Of a stretch of DNA of 64,000 nt, positions 1-11,098 are shown piece by piece (positions within the stretch are counted from its first letter, which is position 1; every line of letters begins with the position of its first letter). The stretch comes from Archilochus colubris. Taxonomy: Eukaryota > Chordata > Aves > Apodiformes > Trochilidae. The notes under the pieces were generated by a model. The model saw only the letters and a list, made by a program, of their open reading frames with translations, had not been told where the DNA came from and made no database searches. The stretch covers positions 558,001 through 622,000 of the forward strand of contig CM041109.1 in NCBI GenBank assembly GCA_023079485.1, in the 5' to 3' direction. Both the position numbers and the translations under genes were made by a program.

Positions 1-983
1 CTTTCCCCCTTCTTCCCTTTTTCCCTTTTCCTTTCCCTTTTTTCCCCTTTTTCCCCCTTTCCCCCTTCCCCCTCTTTCCCCTCTTTCCTTTTCCCCCCTT
101 TTCCCCCCTTTTTCCCCTTTTTCCCCCCTTTTCCCCCTTTTTCCCCCCTTTTTCCCCCCTTTTTTTTTCCTTTTCCTTTTTTCCCCTTCCTTTTTCCCCT
201 TTTTCCCTCTCTTTTCCCCCTTTCCCCCCTTTCCCCCTTTCCCCCCTTTCCCCCTTTTCCCCCTTTCTCCTTCCCCCTTTCCCCCCTTTTTTCCCCCTTT
301 TCCCCTCTTTTCCCCCTTTCCCCCCTTTTCCCTTTTTCCCCCTTTTCCCCCTTTTCCCCTTTTCCCCCTTTCCCCCCTTTTCCCCCTTTCCCCCCTTTTC
401 CCTCTTTCCCCCCCTTTCCCCCTTTCCCCTTTTCCCCCTTTCCCCTTTTCCCCCTTTTTCCCCTTTTCTCCCTTTCCTTCTTTCCCCCCTTTTTCCCCCC
501 TTTCCCCCCTTTCCCCCCTTTTCCCCCTTTTCCCCCTTTTCCCCTTTTCCCCCTTTTCCCCATTTCCCCCTTTTCCCCCCTTTCCCCCCTTTTTCCCCTT
601 TCCCCCCTTTTTCCCCTTTCCCCCTTTCCCCCCCTTTTTCCCCTTTCCCCCCTTTTCCCCCTTTTCCCCCTTCCCTTTTCCCCCTTTCCCCCCTTTTCCC
701 CCCTTTCCCCTTTTTTCCCCCCTTTTCCCCCCTTTCCCCCCTTTTCCCCCTCCCTTTCCCCCTTTCCCCCTTTTCCCCCTTTTTCCCCTTCTCCCCTTTT
801 CCTTTTCCCCCTCCCTTTCCCCTTCTTTTCCCCTTTTTTTCCCCCTTTTTCCCCTTTTTCCCCCCTTTCTTTCCCCCCTTTCTTTCCCCCTTTTTTCCCC
901 CTTTTTTCCCCCCCTTTTTTCCCCCCCCTTTTTTCCCCCCCCTTTTTTCCCCCCTTTTTTTCCCCCCTTTTTTTTCCCCCCCA
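1..983. repeat. Nearly pure polypyrimidine (C/T) tract in the last ENSA intron
   Basis: About 980 bases made only of C and T; I saw a single exception, an A at 562. Runs of 3-8 C alternate with runs of 2-9 T without a fixed period. The tract runs straight into the AG acceptor at 983-984, so it is intron sequence and a very long version of the polypyrimidine tract. On the other strand it is homopurine, which can form triplex (H-DNA) structures. Confidence 0.95.
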
Positions 984-984
984 G

Positions 985-1155
985 CAAAAATACTTCGATT
1001 CTGGTGACTACAACATGGCCAAGGCCAAGATGAAGAACAAGCAGCTGCCAAGTGCAGGACCAGACAAAAACCTGGTGACAGGAGATCACATCCCCACCCC
1101 CCAGGACCTTCCCCAGAGGAAACCTTCCCTTCTGACCAGCAAGCTGGCAGGGTAA
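985..1155 (+). CDS. ENSA: ENSA (alpha-endosulfine), last coding exon, partial gene
   Basis: The exon encodes 56 residues and a TAA stop and opens in phase 0 directly after a CCCAG acceptor. It contains the diagnostic endosulfine/ARPP19 core [12 protein letters not shown], whose serine is the Greatwall (MASTL) site; once phosphorylated the protein inhibits PP2A-B55 and allows mitotic entry. The following segment, with [20 protein letters not shown], is the ENSA form rather than the ARPP19 form. Near the end RKPS is the PKA-type site, and the protein ends SKLAG. The first exon or exons lie left of the window. The bases around the stop (GCAGG/GTAACC) also resemble a splice donor, so a longer C-terminal form like the mammalian GQVE tail could exist, but I did not find its exon. 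Family assignment is secure; the isoform is uncertain. Confidence 0.96.
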   Translation, partial: QKYFDSGDYNMAKAKMKNKQLPSAGPDKNLVTGDHIPTPQDLPQRKPSLLTSKLAG

Positions 1156-2560
1156 CCCCAGCCCCACAGCCTGGGGGGGTTTTTTCTCCTTTTATATTAT
1201 TATTATTATTTTTTATTTTGTTTTGCCTAAATGGATTGAACTTCAGGGACAGGAGCAGCAGAATCCAGACAGTTCTTGGGGAGTTTTTTTTTCCAAGCAA
1301 ACACAACCCAAAAATAAAGAACCTCAGCAGAGGAGTGAGAGGTGTCAGGAGCTCAGGGGCTTTCAGCAGTGGGTTTGCTGCCTCCCCTTCACTCCTCACC
1401 TCTTGGTGAGGTTGTTGGCACTTCCTCCTCCTCCTCCTCTTCCTCCTCCAGTGCTGGAGGAGTCACTTGGTACTGGGAATGAGGGGAGAGCTCAGAGCTG
1501 GGCTCTGGGGATCAGGGTTTTTTTTTGGGGGGTTGCCAGCAGAGGAAGAAATGATTGAGCCAAAGGTTTGAGGTGAGAGCTTAGGAAAAAAAAAAATGCT
1601 AAAAAAGAAAAAACCAGGAGTTTGGATGGGATGGAGCTGCCTGGGATCCCCCCAAGAGCTCAGGAGAAGGATCTGGGGCTGCTCTGAGAAGGTTCCTCAG
1701 GGCTCAGAGCTCCAGGTTGGGGTGAAACCTCAGTGTGTGGGTGCTGGGGAGGGGCAGAGGGTGAAGCTCCCCCCCCTGTCCCAGGGTTTTGGGGGCAGGG
1801 AGGTTGCAGCAGAAGGGGCTGAGCTGAGCCCCCACCCTACTCCCAGCAAGCAGGGGGCTTGGGAGAGGGGAAAGTGGGAGCCAAACTGGTTCTGGGAGGA
1901 GATGTGAGAGGAGAGAGGCAGAAAAAAAACATCTGAGAGGGGAAGGAATGGACTGGGAACAGAAATCCTGGAGATTGGGAAGGGAGAAACAGAGAGGAAG
2001 ACAGGAAAAGCATCACAGGGAGTGGCAGGCACCCTCAGTTTGGGTTTTTTTTTTAATTTCTCTTTTTTTTTTAATTCTTGGCCTTTTTTGAGGTCTGGGG
2101 GGGTGTGGAAGGAAGAAAATCCCAAAGCTGAGGCAGCAGTGGGGTGGGGTGGTGGCTGCAGGGCATCCCTAAAACTTTATTTAAGGCCCAGATTTGGGAG
2201 CAAAAAGGAAGTGGAGAGGATTTTTTGGGGGTTTTGTTGCTTTTTTATTTGGTTTTTGGGTTCTTTTGGTCAGTTTTAACTTTTATTTTAGGAAACCCCC
2301 AGGTTTTTAGGGACAAGGGGGGGGTTTGGTCACCCCCATGGGTGTGGGGGGGTCCTGTGAGGGGATTGGAACATCCTGGGCTGGTTTCCATCTTTTTTTT
2401 GTCACCTTTTTGGCCCCTGGGTGACGTGGGGCAGGGTGGTGCTGGCACTGTGCCCCCCCTCCTGGGCTGTTGTGCTCCCTGTCCCAGCCAGGTTGTAAAT
2501 AGGTCAGGAAGCAGAGATATAAAAATAGAGATAATTTTTTTACACGTTCATTTTTCTGGA
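1156..2560 (+). other. ENSA: ENSA 3' UTR and 3' flank
   Basis: Moderately complex sequence after the ENSA stop with no convincing ORF or further exon. A possible poly(A) signal AATAAA lies at 1313-1318 on the + strand. Mammalian ENSA has longer 3' UTRs, so later sites, for example in the AT-rich stretch around 2500-2560, are possible. The transcript end cannot be fixed from sequence alone. Confidence 0.5.
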
Positions 2561-3580
2561 GTGTTGGGGTGTTTGTCCTGGGGTTGGGGTGTTTGTCCTG
2601 GGGTTGGGGTGTTTGTCCTGGGGTTGGGTGTTTGTCCTGGGGTTGGGGTGTTGGTCAGGGTTGGGTGTTGTTAGGGGTTGGTGTTTGTCCTGGGGTTGGG
2701 GTGTTTGTCTAGGGGTTGGGTGTTTGTCCTGGGGTTGGGGTGTTGGTCAGAGTTGGTTGGTCAGGGGTTGGGTGTTTGTCCTGGGGTTGGGGTGTTTGTC
2801 CTGGGGTTGGGTGTTTGTCCTGGGGTTGGTGTTTGTCCTGGGGTTGGGTGTTTGTCCTGGGGTTGGGTGTTTGTCCTGGGGTTGGGGTGTTTGTCCTGGG
2901 GTTGGGTGTTTGTCCTGGGGTTGGGTGTTGTCCGGGGTTGGGGTGTTGTCAGGGGTTGGGTGTTTGTCCTGGGGTTGGGGTGTTGGTCAGGGGGTTGGGG
3001 TGTTTGTCCTGGGGTTGGGGTGTTTGTCCTGGGGTTGGGGTGTTGGTCAGGGGGTTGGGGTGTTTGTCAGGGGGTTGGGTGTTTGTCCTGGGGTTGGGGT
3101 GTTGGTCCTGGGGTTGGGGTGTTTGTCCTGGGGTTGGGGTGTTTGTCAGGGGGTTGGGTGTTTGTCCTGGGGTTGGGTGTTTGTCCTGGGGTTGGGTGTC
3201 TGTCAGGGGGTGATGGTGCCTGTCCAGGTGTTTGTCTGGGTGTGATAGTGACTGTCTGGGGTTGGGTGTCTTGTCAGGGGGTGATGGTGCCTGTCCAGGT
3301 GTCTGTCAGGGGGTGATGGTGACTGTCCAGGTGTCAGGGGGTGATGGTGTCTGTCCTGGTGTCTGTCAGGGGGTGATGGTGCCTGTCCAGGTGTTTGTCT
3401 GGGTGTGATAGTGACTGTCTGGGGTTGTGGTGTCTGTCTGGGGGTGACAGTGTTTGTCCTGGTGTTTGGGGGTGATGGTGTCTGTCTGGGGGTGATGGTG
3501 TCTGTCCAGGTGTTTGTCCTGGGGTTGGGGTGTGTGTCTGGGGGTGATGTCTGTCCAGGTGTCTGTCTGGCTGTGCAGCC
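2561..3580. repeat. G-rich minisatellite, about 20-bp unit
   Basis: Tandem copies of a unit close to GTTTGTCCTGGGGTTGGGGT, with 19-20-bp variants. Toward the right end it drifts into a related unit containing GTCAGGGGGTGATGGTG. All three + frames stay open over much of it (repeated VCPGVG/LSWGW/FVLGLG peptides), which is a repeat artefact. Many closely spaced GGGG runs lie on the + strand. Confidence 0.95.
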
Positions 3581-3709
3581 CCCCCCTCACAGCAGGAGGG
3601 GGTTTGGATCCTCCCCACTTCCAAACAAAACCCCCAGTACCCCCTCCCCTCCTTCTGAGATGTGGGGTGGGGGCTCCTGCTGCCCTCCCAGGGGTTGGAG
3701 CTGTCACAC

Positions 3710-4790
3710 AGGGACACCCCCAATCCCCCAGGGACCTCCCCCAATCCCCCAGGGACCTCCCCCAATCCCCCAGGGACACCCCCTGATCCACAGAAACCCC
3801 CCAGCCCCCCTAGGGACACCCAAATCCCCTAGGGACACCCCAATCCCCCAAGGACACCCCCAATCCCACAGGGACACCCCCTGATCCACAGAACCCCCCG
3901 AGTCCCCCTAGGGACACCCCAATCCCACAGGGACACCCCCCCGATCCCACAGATACACCCCAATCCCCTAGGGACACCCCCAATCCCACAGAGACCCCCC
4001 CCAATCCCACAGAACCTCCCCCGAATCCCCCAGGGACACCCCTGAATCCCCCAGGGATCCCCCCCGATCCCACAGAAACTCCCCAATCCCCCAGGGACCC
4101 CCTGATCCACAGAAACCCCCCAGTCCCCCTAGGGACACCCCAATCCCACAGGGACACCCCCCCCGATCCCACAGATACACCCCAATCCCCTAGGGACCCC
4201 CCCAATCCCACAGGGACCCCCCCCAATCCCACAGAAACTCCCCAATCCCACAGGGACACCCCCTGATCCACAGAAACCCCCGAGTCCCCCTAGGGACACC
4301 CCAATCCCACAGGGACACCCCCCCGATCCCACAGATACACCCCAATCCCCTAGGGACACCCCCAATCCCACAGGGACCCCCCCCAATCCCACAGGGACCC
4401 CCCCCAATCCCACAGGAACCTCCCCCGAGTCCCCCAGGGATCCCCCCCGATCCCACAGAAACTCCCCAATCCCCCAGGGACCCCCTGATCCACAGAAACC
4501 CCCCAGTCCCCCTAGGGACACCCCAATCCCACAGGGACACCCCCCCCGATCCCACAGATACACCCCAATCCCCCAGGGACACCCCAATCCCCTAGGGACA
4601 CCCCCAATCCCACAGGGACACCCCCCAATCCCACAGGAACCCCTCCTGATCCCACAGAACCCCCCCAATACCACAGAAACCCCCTAATCCCACAGGGACA
4701 CCCCCCCATCCCACAGACACCCCAATCCCACAGGGACCCCCCAATCCCCCAGGGACACCCCCAACCCCAACCCCATCCCACAGAAACCTG
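3710..4790. repeat. C-rich minisatellite, about 19-24-bp unit
   Basis: Tandem copies of a unit like CCCCCAATCCCACAGGGACA, with variants carrying GATCCACAGAAA and TAGGGACACCC. Long minus-strand frames here (repeated GGLG/CGIGG peptides) come from the repeat. Confidence 0.95.
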
Positions 4791-5340
4791 GGGGTGCCTC
4801 GTGTGTCCCCCCCCACATGGATTCCTGTCCCCAGGGCCCCCTCCTTGTCTCCCACCCCCACCCACCCCAAACCACCGGGTGCCCCCCATGTCCCCATCCC
4901 CACTGCTCAAGGGGTACCCCGTGTCCCCCCCAGAACCCATCAGATGGGGGGCACAGTGCCTGACCCCCCCTCAAAACCTACACAGAGCCCCCCCGCGCCC
5001 CCCCTGCCCCCCAGAACTCAGCAAGGGGGGGGCTGAGACACGGGGGACCATGGGGACCCCATCCCTGAGTTCTGGGGGGGTCCAGGTCTGGCTCCAGCCC
5101 CCCCCCCACAGCCACCCCTGGGCCCCAGGATCCCCCCCAGGGACAAAGACATCGGGGTCCCCTCTGCCTCCTGCAGGGACATCGGGGGCTGTTTGGGGAC
5201 CCCTTGGGGTCCTTCCTGCTCCCCACGGGGCGTGTGGGGTGTGGGGTGTGGGGTGTGGGTGGTGGCCACGGGAGTTCCAGGTACAACCTGTCCTGCCAGC
5301 ACATTCCTGTTGTCTGAGTCACTGCCTCAGCCTGGGAACA
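4791..5340. other. Spacer between arrays, no gene seen
   Basis: C-rich sequence of somewhat higher complexity between two minisatellites. A short GTGTGGGGTGTGGG run lies near 5230-5265. No exon with recognisable protein similarity on either strand. Confidence 0.6.
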
Positions 5341-5344
5341 GGGA

Positions 5345-6195
5345 GGGACAGCCCCACAACAACCCCACAACAACCCCACCAGCTCCATGGAAACCCCACA
5401 ACAACCCCAATACCCCTATGGAAACCCCACCAGCCCCACAACAACCCCAACAGCCTCACAACAACCCCACAACAACCCCACCAGCTCCATGGAAACCCCA
5501 ACAACCCCACAACAACCCCAATACCCCTATGGAAACCCCAACAGCCCCACAACAACCCCAATACCCTCTATGGGAACCCCAACAGCCTCACAACAACCCC
5601 ACCAGCCCCACAACAACCTCACTACCTCTATGGAAACCCCACCAGCCCCACAACAACCCCAACAACCCCACAACAACCCCACCAGCTCCATGGAAACCCC
5701 ACAACAACCCCAATACCCCTATGGAAACCCCAACAGCCCCACAACAACCCCAACAACCCCACAACAACCCCAATACCCCTATGGAAACCCCACCAGCCCC
5801 ACAACAACCCCAACAGCCTCACAACAACCCCACAACAACCCCACCAGCTCCATGGAAACCCCAGCAACCCCACAACAACCCCAATACCCCTATGGAAACC
5901 CCAACAGCCCCACAACAACCCCACAACAACCCCAATACCCCTATGGAAACCCCACCAGCCCCACAACAACCCCAACAGCCTCACAACAACCCCACAACAA
6001 CCCCACCAGCTCCATGGAAACCCCACAACAACCCCAATACCCCTATGGAAACCCCACCAGCCCCACAACAACCCCAACAGCCTCACAACAACCCCACCAG
6101 CTCCATGGAAACCCCAACAACCCCAACAACCCCAATACCCCTATGGAAACCCCAACAGCCCCACAACAACCCCAACAGCCTCACAGGAACCCACC
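5345..6195. repeat. Minisatellite of ACAACCCC/TATGGAAACCCC units
   Basis: Higher-order tandem repeat built from CCACAACAACCCCA, CCAGCTCCATGGAAACCCC and ATACCCCTATGGAAACC modules in shuffled order. All frames are open (PHNNP, WKPQQ, METPTTP), so the 509-codon + strand frame across it is not a gene. Confidence 0.95.
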
Positions 6196-6600
6196 AGCTC
6201 CATGAAACCCCACCACCCCACAGACCCCCCCACGACCCCCACTCCCCCCTCTCATCCCCACTGTACCCCCAAACCCCCCCCTGCCCAAACCCCCCCGGAG
6301 CACCCTAACCCCCCCCCAATCCCCCCATAAACCCCACGGCGGGGGCTGGGGGGGTGTCTGTCTGTGTTCCCCCCACCCACTCGTGTCACCCCCCCCCGCG
6401 GGTGGGGGGATGGGCGGTACCGGACGTTTGGGTTCCTGGAAGGGGCCCACGTGACTTCCCGTCCCGTGTTGCTGGGCAGAACTCGGCCCGGAGCCAAAAC
6501 CGAACCCGGAACCGAACCTTCCCCCCCCCCCCCCTTTTCCCCCTTCCCCAGGAGAGAGGCAGGATGGGACCCCCCCCGAATTCCCCCCCCCCAGCACCCA
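6196..6600. other. Short CpG-rich interval, no gene recognised
   Basis: Between two arrays. Around 6410-6530 the sequence becomes CpG-rich and contains a CCCACGTGAC E-box (about 6447-6456). It could be a small regulatory island, but no exon or TATA box is evident. Confidence 0.4.
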
Positions 6601-6604
6601 CTTG

Positions 6605-7170
6605 GGATCCCCCCCCCCCCCAGCACCCACCCGGGACCCCCCACAGCACCCTCCCGGGACCCCCCCAGGGCTGTTTCTAAGGGAGACGGGGGAAGCACCC
6701 AGCCCCCATTTCAAGGACCCCACCCGGGCCCCAGGGCTCTTTATAGAGGGAGCCCCACAACCCCCATTTTAAGGACCCCATCCCAGTTGTGTCCCCCAGG
6801 GCTGTTTCTAAGGGAACCCCCACAGCCCCCATTTCAAGAACCCAACCTGGGACCCCCGGGCTGTTTCTAAGAGGGGGGGGGAGCCCCCACAGCCCCCCCC
6901 ATTTCAAGGACCCCCCCCCAGGGCTGTTTCTAAGAGGGGGGGGAACCCCCACAGCCCCCCCCATTTCTAGGACCCCACCTGGGACCCCCCCAGGGCTGTT
7001 TCTAAGGGGGGGGGGACAGGGGGGGAAGCCCCCACAGCCCCCCCATTTCAAGAACCCCACATGGGACCCCCCCAGGGCTCTTTATAAGGAGGGGGGGAAC
7101 CCCCAAATCCCCCCGCCCCCATTTCAAGGACCCCATCCCAGTTGTGTGTCCCCCCCCCCTCCAGCCCCCC
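6605..7170. repeat. Minisatellite, roughly 65-75-bp unit
   Basis: About seven degenerate copies of a unit containing GGGCTGTTTCTAAGGGGG, CCCCCACAGCCCCC and CATTTCAAGGACCCCA. Two copies have the variant GGGCTCTTTATA. Confidence 0.9.
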
Positions 7171-7685
7171 CAACTCATCCCCTGGGGTTCTGCCCCACAG
7201 ATTGGGGTGATGGGATGAAAAATAGGGGGGGAACCCCCCCCCCCCCTAAAAAAGGGTTATTAAATAGGGCCAAAAATCGGCAGAAATGACGTTTGTTTGC
7301 TGCTGTTTTGGGGTTTTTTTTTTATCCATTCGGGGAATTTTCCGGATTTTCATCCCCCCCCCTTTTCCCCCCCCCTTTCCCTTCCCCCCCCCCCTTTGTA
7401 TTTACTCAAAAAAAACGATTCTGAGAAGGCGTTTTCTACGAAAAAAAAAACCCTGGGAGGAGAGGAAGAGGAAGCCCGAGGTTTATCAGGGCCCGGACAG
7501 GCTCCCCCCCTCCCCTTCCCCCCCCTACAAACACCCTAAAAAACCCCAAAACACCCCAAAATAAACCCCAACCCTTTGCATGTTTCCATGGCAAACGTTC
7601 AGCTTGGCAGCAGGGCCCAGCCCGGAGGGGAGGGGATTGGTGGGGCCCAAAGTAAACTCTGTAAAATCAGACTTAGAAAGGTGAA
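7171..7685. other. Non-repeat spacer, no gene seen
   Basis: Mixed sequence with poly-C, poly-T and poly-A runs and an AATAAA on the + strand near 7559. No exon similarity recognised. The AATAAA could be a distal ENSA poly(A) signal, but an array-filled 6-kb 3' UTR would be needed. Confidence 0.4.
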
Positions 7686-7689
7686 GAAA

Positions 7690-9420
7690 TAAAAAAAACT
7701 CCTCAAAATCTCTCCTCCTGAACCCCAAAATTCCTCCTGAACCCCAAAATCCTCCTCCTGAACCCCAAAATCCTCCTCCTGAACCCCAAAACTCTCCTCC
7801 TGCACCTCCTCAAGATTCCTCCTGCAGCTCAACTTTCTTCTACAGCTCCTGAACCTCAAATTTCCTCCTCAACCCCCTCAGATTTCTCCTCCTGAACCCC
7901 AAAATTCCTCCTGAACCCCAAAATCCTCCTCCTGAACCTCAGAATTCTCCTGAAGCTCCTCAAGATTTCTCCTCCTGCATTCCCTCAAAATTCCTCCTGC
8001 ACCTCCTCAAAATTCTTCTCCTCGACCTCAAAATTGCTCCCCCTGAACCCCAAAATTCTTCTCCTGAACCCCAAAATTCTCCTGCACCCCCTCAAAATTC
8101 TCCTGAACCTCAAAATGGCTCCCCCTGAACTTCAGAATTCTTCTCCTGAACCCCCTCAAAGTTCCTCCTGCAGCTCAACTTTCTTCTACAGCTCCTGAAC
8201 CTCAAATTTCCTCCTCAACCTCCTCAGATTTCTCCTCCTGAACCCCAAAAACCTCCTCCTGAACCCCAAAATTCTTCTCCTAAACCCCAAATCCTCCTCC
8301 TGAACCTCAGAATTCTCCTGAAGCTCCTCAAGATTCCTCCTGCAGCTCAACTTTCTTCTACAGCTCCTGAACCTCAAATTTCCTCCTCAACCTCCTCAGA
8401 TTTCTCCTCCTGAACCCCAAAATTCCTCCTGAACCCCAAAATCCTCCTCCTGAACCTCAGAATTCTCCTGAAGCTCCTCAAGATTTCTCCTCGTGCATTC
8501 CCTCAAAATTCCTCCTGCACCCCCTCAAAATTCTTCTCCTCGACCTCAAAATTGCTCCCCCTGAACCCCAAAATTCTCCTGAACCTCAAAATGGCTCCCC
8601 CTGAACTTCAGAATTCTTCTCCTGAACCCCCTCAAAGTTCCTCCTGCAGCTCAACTTTCTACAGCTCCTGAACCTCAAATTTCCTCCTCAACCTCCTCAG
8701 ATTTCTCCTCCTGAACCCCAAAAACCTCCTCCTGAACCCCAAAATTCTCCTGAACCCCTCAAAATTCCTCCTAAACCCCAAAATCCTCCTCCTGAACCCC
8801 AAAACTCTCCTCCTGCACCCCCTCAAGATTCCTCCTGCAGCTCAACTTTCTTCTACAGCTCCTGAACCTCGAATTTCCTCCTCAACCTCCTCAGATTTCT
8901 CCTCCTGAACCCCAAAAACCTCCTCCTGAACCCCAAAATTCTCCTGAACCCCTCAAAATTCCTCCTAAACCCCAAAATCCTCCTCCTGAACCCCAAAACT
9001 CTCCTCCTGCACCCCCTCAAGATTCCTCCTGCAGCTCAACTTTCTTCTACAGCTCCTGAACCTCGAATTTCCTCCTCAACCTCCTCAGATTTCTCCTCCT
9101 GAACCCCAAAATTCTCCTCCTGAACCCCAAGATTTCTCCTCGTGCATTCCCTCAAAGTTCTCTCCTGCACCCCCTCAAGATTCCTCCTGCAGCTCAACTT
9201 TCTTCTACAGCTCCTGAACCTCAAATTCTCCTCCTGAACCCCCTCAAAATTCCTCCTTCTGAACCCCCAACTTCTCCTTAACCTCTTTCTCCTCCTGCAC
9301 CCCCTCAAAATTCTCTCCTGAACCTCAAAATTTCTCCTCAACCCCAAAATTCTTCTCCTGAACCCCCAAATCCTCCAGAACCCCCTCAAAATCCTCCTGA
9401 CCCCCTCCACCTTCCCTGAG
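7690..9420. repeat. Minisatellite of CTCCTGAACCCCAAAATT units
   Basis: About 1.7 kb of degenerate 15-20-bp units (TCCTCCTGAACCCCAAAAT, CTCCTGCAGCTCAACTTTC, ACAGCTCCTGAACCTCAAA). They form a higher-order pattern in which blocks of several hundred bases recur, for example the block starting CTGCAGCTCAACTTTCTTCT near 7820, 8168, 8339, 8644, 8835, 9030 and 9186. Confidence 0.95.
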
Positions 9421-9479
9421 CAGGAGCACTCAGCACCTCAGCACCTTGCTGGAGGAAAACACCGAACCTGACAGCAGAG

Positions 9480-10981
9480 GACTGAGAACAAAAAGCAATT
9501 TATTGACAGAAAACTGAAGTGCTGGTGCTGCAGCCCTGCAAACAGCACCTGGAAACATCCCTGGAGGTGGAGCAGAGCGAGCAAGAGCTCCCAAACCCAA
9601 CTGAGCTGGAAAAGTGCTGGGAAAACCACTGGAAAAAGCACCAGCTGGAAAGCTGAGCTCAACCCCCAGGGTTGGCACCAAGGGACTTGCAGAGATCCCA
9701 GGAGTTTGATTCTGCTCCAGGTTTACATTCAAACAGCAAACTTCCTGCAGCTTAAAGAGGACCCCAACAAAAGGAAGGGGAGGAAGTGGCTGAGAGCAAC
9801 TTCAACAGCTCCCCCCCCCTCCTTCCCAGCCACCAGGAGGGCTCAGAAGAACCAAAAAGATGAAAAATGAAGAGGGGGAGGCACTGATCTTGCTGCACGT
9901 TGCTCAAGTTCAGAGAAAAACTCACTTGGAGTCAAGGCAGGAGGAGGCTTTGCCACACCAGTTTCTACTTCACACAAGGGATGAAGCACAGTGAGTGCAC
10001 CCAAGGAGCAGCTCTACCACATCCCCAAAAAAAACCCCAAAAAAACCCCAAAAACCCCCAAAAACCCTTTTTTTTTTTTTTTATCATTAGCTCTGTAAAA
10101 AATGTACATATTCTACAGATTTATATTATATTTACAGGTTCTCTACAGCCTCCCCATGTGGGTTTTTACAGACTTAGAAATGCAGCCCCTGGTTTTGCAG
10201 CTGCTCTCTGGTGAGTTGCAGCAGTGTAGGGACATAGCCCCTGCTTGGGGTGACCCCCTCCCCAGCTCCCCCCTGCCTGGGGTGACCCCCCCAGCTCCCC
10301 CCTGCCTGCTGAGGGACCTGGCTGGAGCCCTGCTGAAGGAAGGGGCACCCAGAGCACCTTGTAGGGCACCCATCTGGGGCAGCTCCACTGCATCTGGAGG
10401 GTGGGGACGTGCATGGCAGTGCCTGAAGCCCCCTCCCCAGCAGCACAGCTCAGGGGGGGCAGAACCAGGCTGGCCCAGCACCCAACATTCACCAGAAGAA
10501 CCCCAAGTCCAGGCAGCAGCAGCAGGAGCAGCAGCAGCAGCAGAGGTTATTTCCAGAAAGCCACAACCACAGCCCTGAAACATCTGCTCCACACACAGCT
10601 GCAGTGCCAAGCCCAAGAGGCTTCAGTCAGGAGCTGCTGGTGCCCACTGCCTCACTGCTAAACACACACCAGTTCCCTCCAGGGTCAGACCAGTTCCCTC
10701 CAGGGTCAAACTGGAGCAATCCACTCGAGCATTCTGTCATCATCCTCTTGAAGGAAGCAGAACAATCAATTCTTCCACCACTTTGGCTTCCCAAAGCAAT
10801 AAATAAATCCTCACCTTCCCTTCCTCTGCTCAGGCCACGGCCTAAAGATTCTCCTGGGGTCACTCAAAGTCCAGAACTTCCCCAGTTTTCAGAGGAGGAA
10901 GCTCTCAGCTCACCAGCCCCTGGGGCAGGAGCTGATCCACCCAGAGTTCTGGGCCTCTGTCCCTCTGCAGCACCCCTGGGC
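9480..10981 (-). other. MCL1: MCL1 3' UTR with poly(A) signal
   Basis: Sequence downstream of the MCL1 stop on the minus strand. AATAAA (minus strand) lies at 9499-9504 and is the best poly(A) signal, giving a 3' UTR of about 1.5 kb. An AU-rich part at 10085-10140 includes TGTAAATA (10129-10136), the Pumilio consensus. A short imperfect duplication of CAGTTCCCTCCAGGGTCA sits near 10670-10710. Confidence 0.75.
9499..9504 (-). terminator. MCL1: MCL1 poly(A) signal AATAAA
   Basis: Perfect AATAAA on the minus strand 1.48 kb past the MCL1 stop, followed by a GT-rich stretch. Confidence 0.7.
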
Positions 10982-11098
10982 TCACCGGATCATGTAGGCC
11001 AAGCTTGCTCCCAGTCCTGCCACGCCTGCAAATGCCATCAGGACATTCCTGATGCTGCTTTCCAGGTCCTCAACTCGAAAGAAGTCGACAAAACCCTC
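10982..11098 (-). CDS. MCL1: MCL1 exon 3 (end of BH2, membrane anchor, stop)
   Basis: Acceptor CTCCTAG lies just before 11098, phase 0. Encodes EGFVDFFRV, the hydrophobic anchor and MIR-TGA (stop at 10982-10984). Confidence 0.96.
   Translation of the reverse strand, partial: EGFVDFFRVEDLESSIRNVLMAFAGVAGLGASLAYMIR

Noticed and set aside
985..1155. Assigning the first exon to ARPP19 instead of ENSA
   Set aside because: The core is shared, but [13 protein letters not shown] is the ENSA form (ARPP19 has a diverged PTAAPDK-type segment) and MCL1 is the expected ENSA neighbour.
4801..6330. 509-codon + strand open frame
   Set aside because: Stop-free because of the ACAACCCC repeat; no domain, no splice support, and parallel frames are open too.
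10020..10085. Processed-pseudogene poly(A) near 10.02-10.08 kb
   Set aside because: A- and T-runs lie inside the MCL1 3' UTR with no retrocopy sequence next to them.
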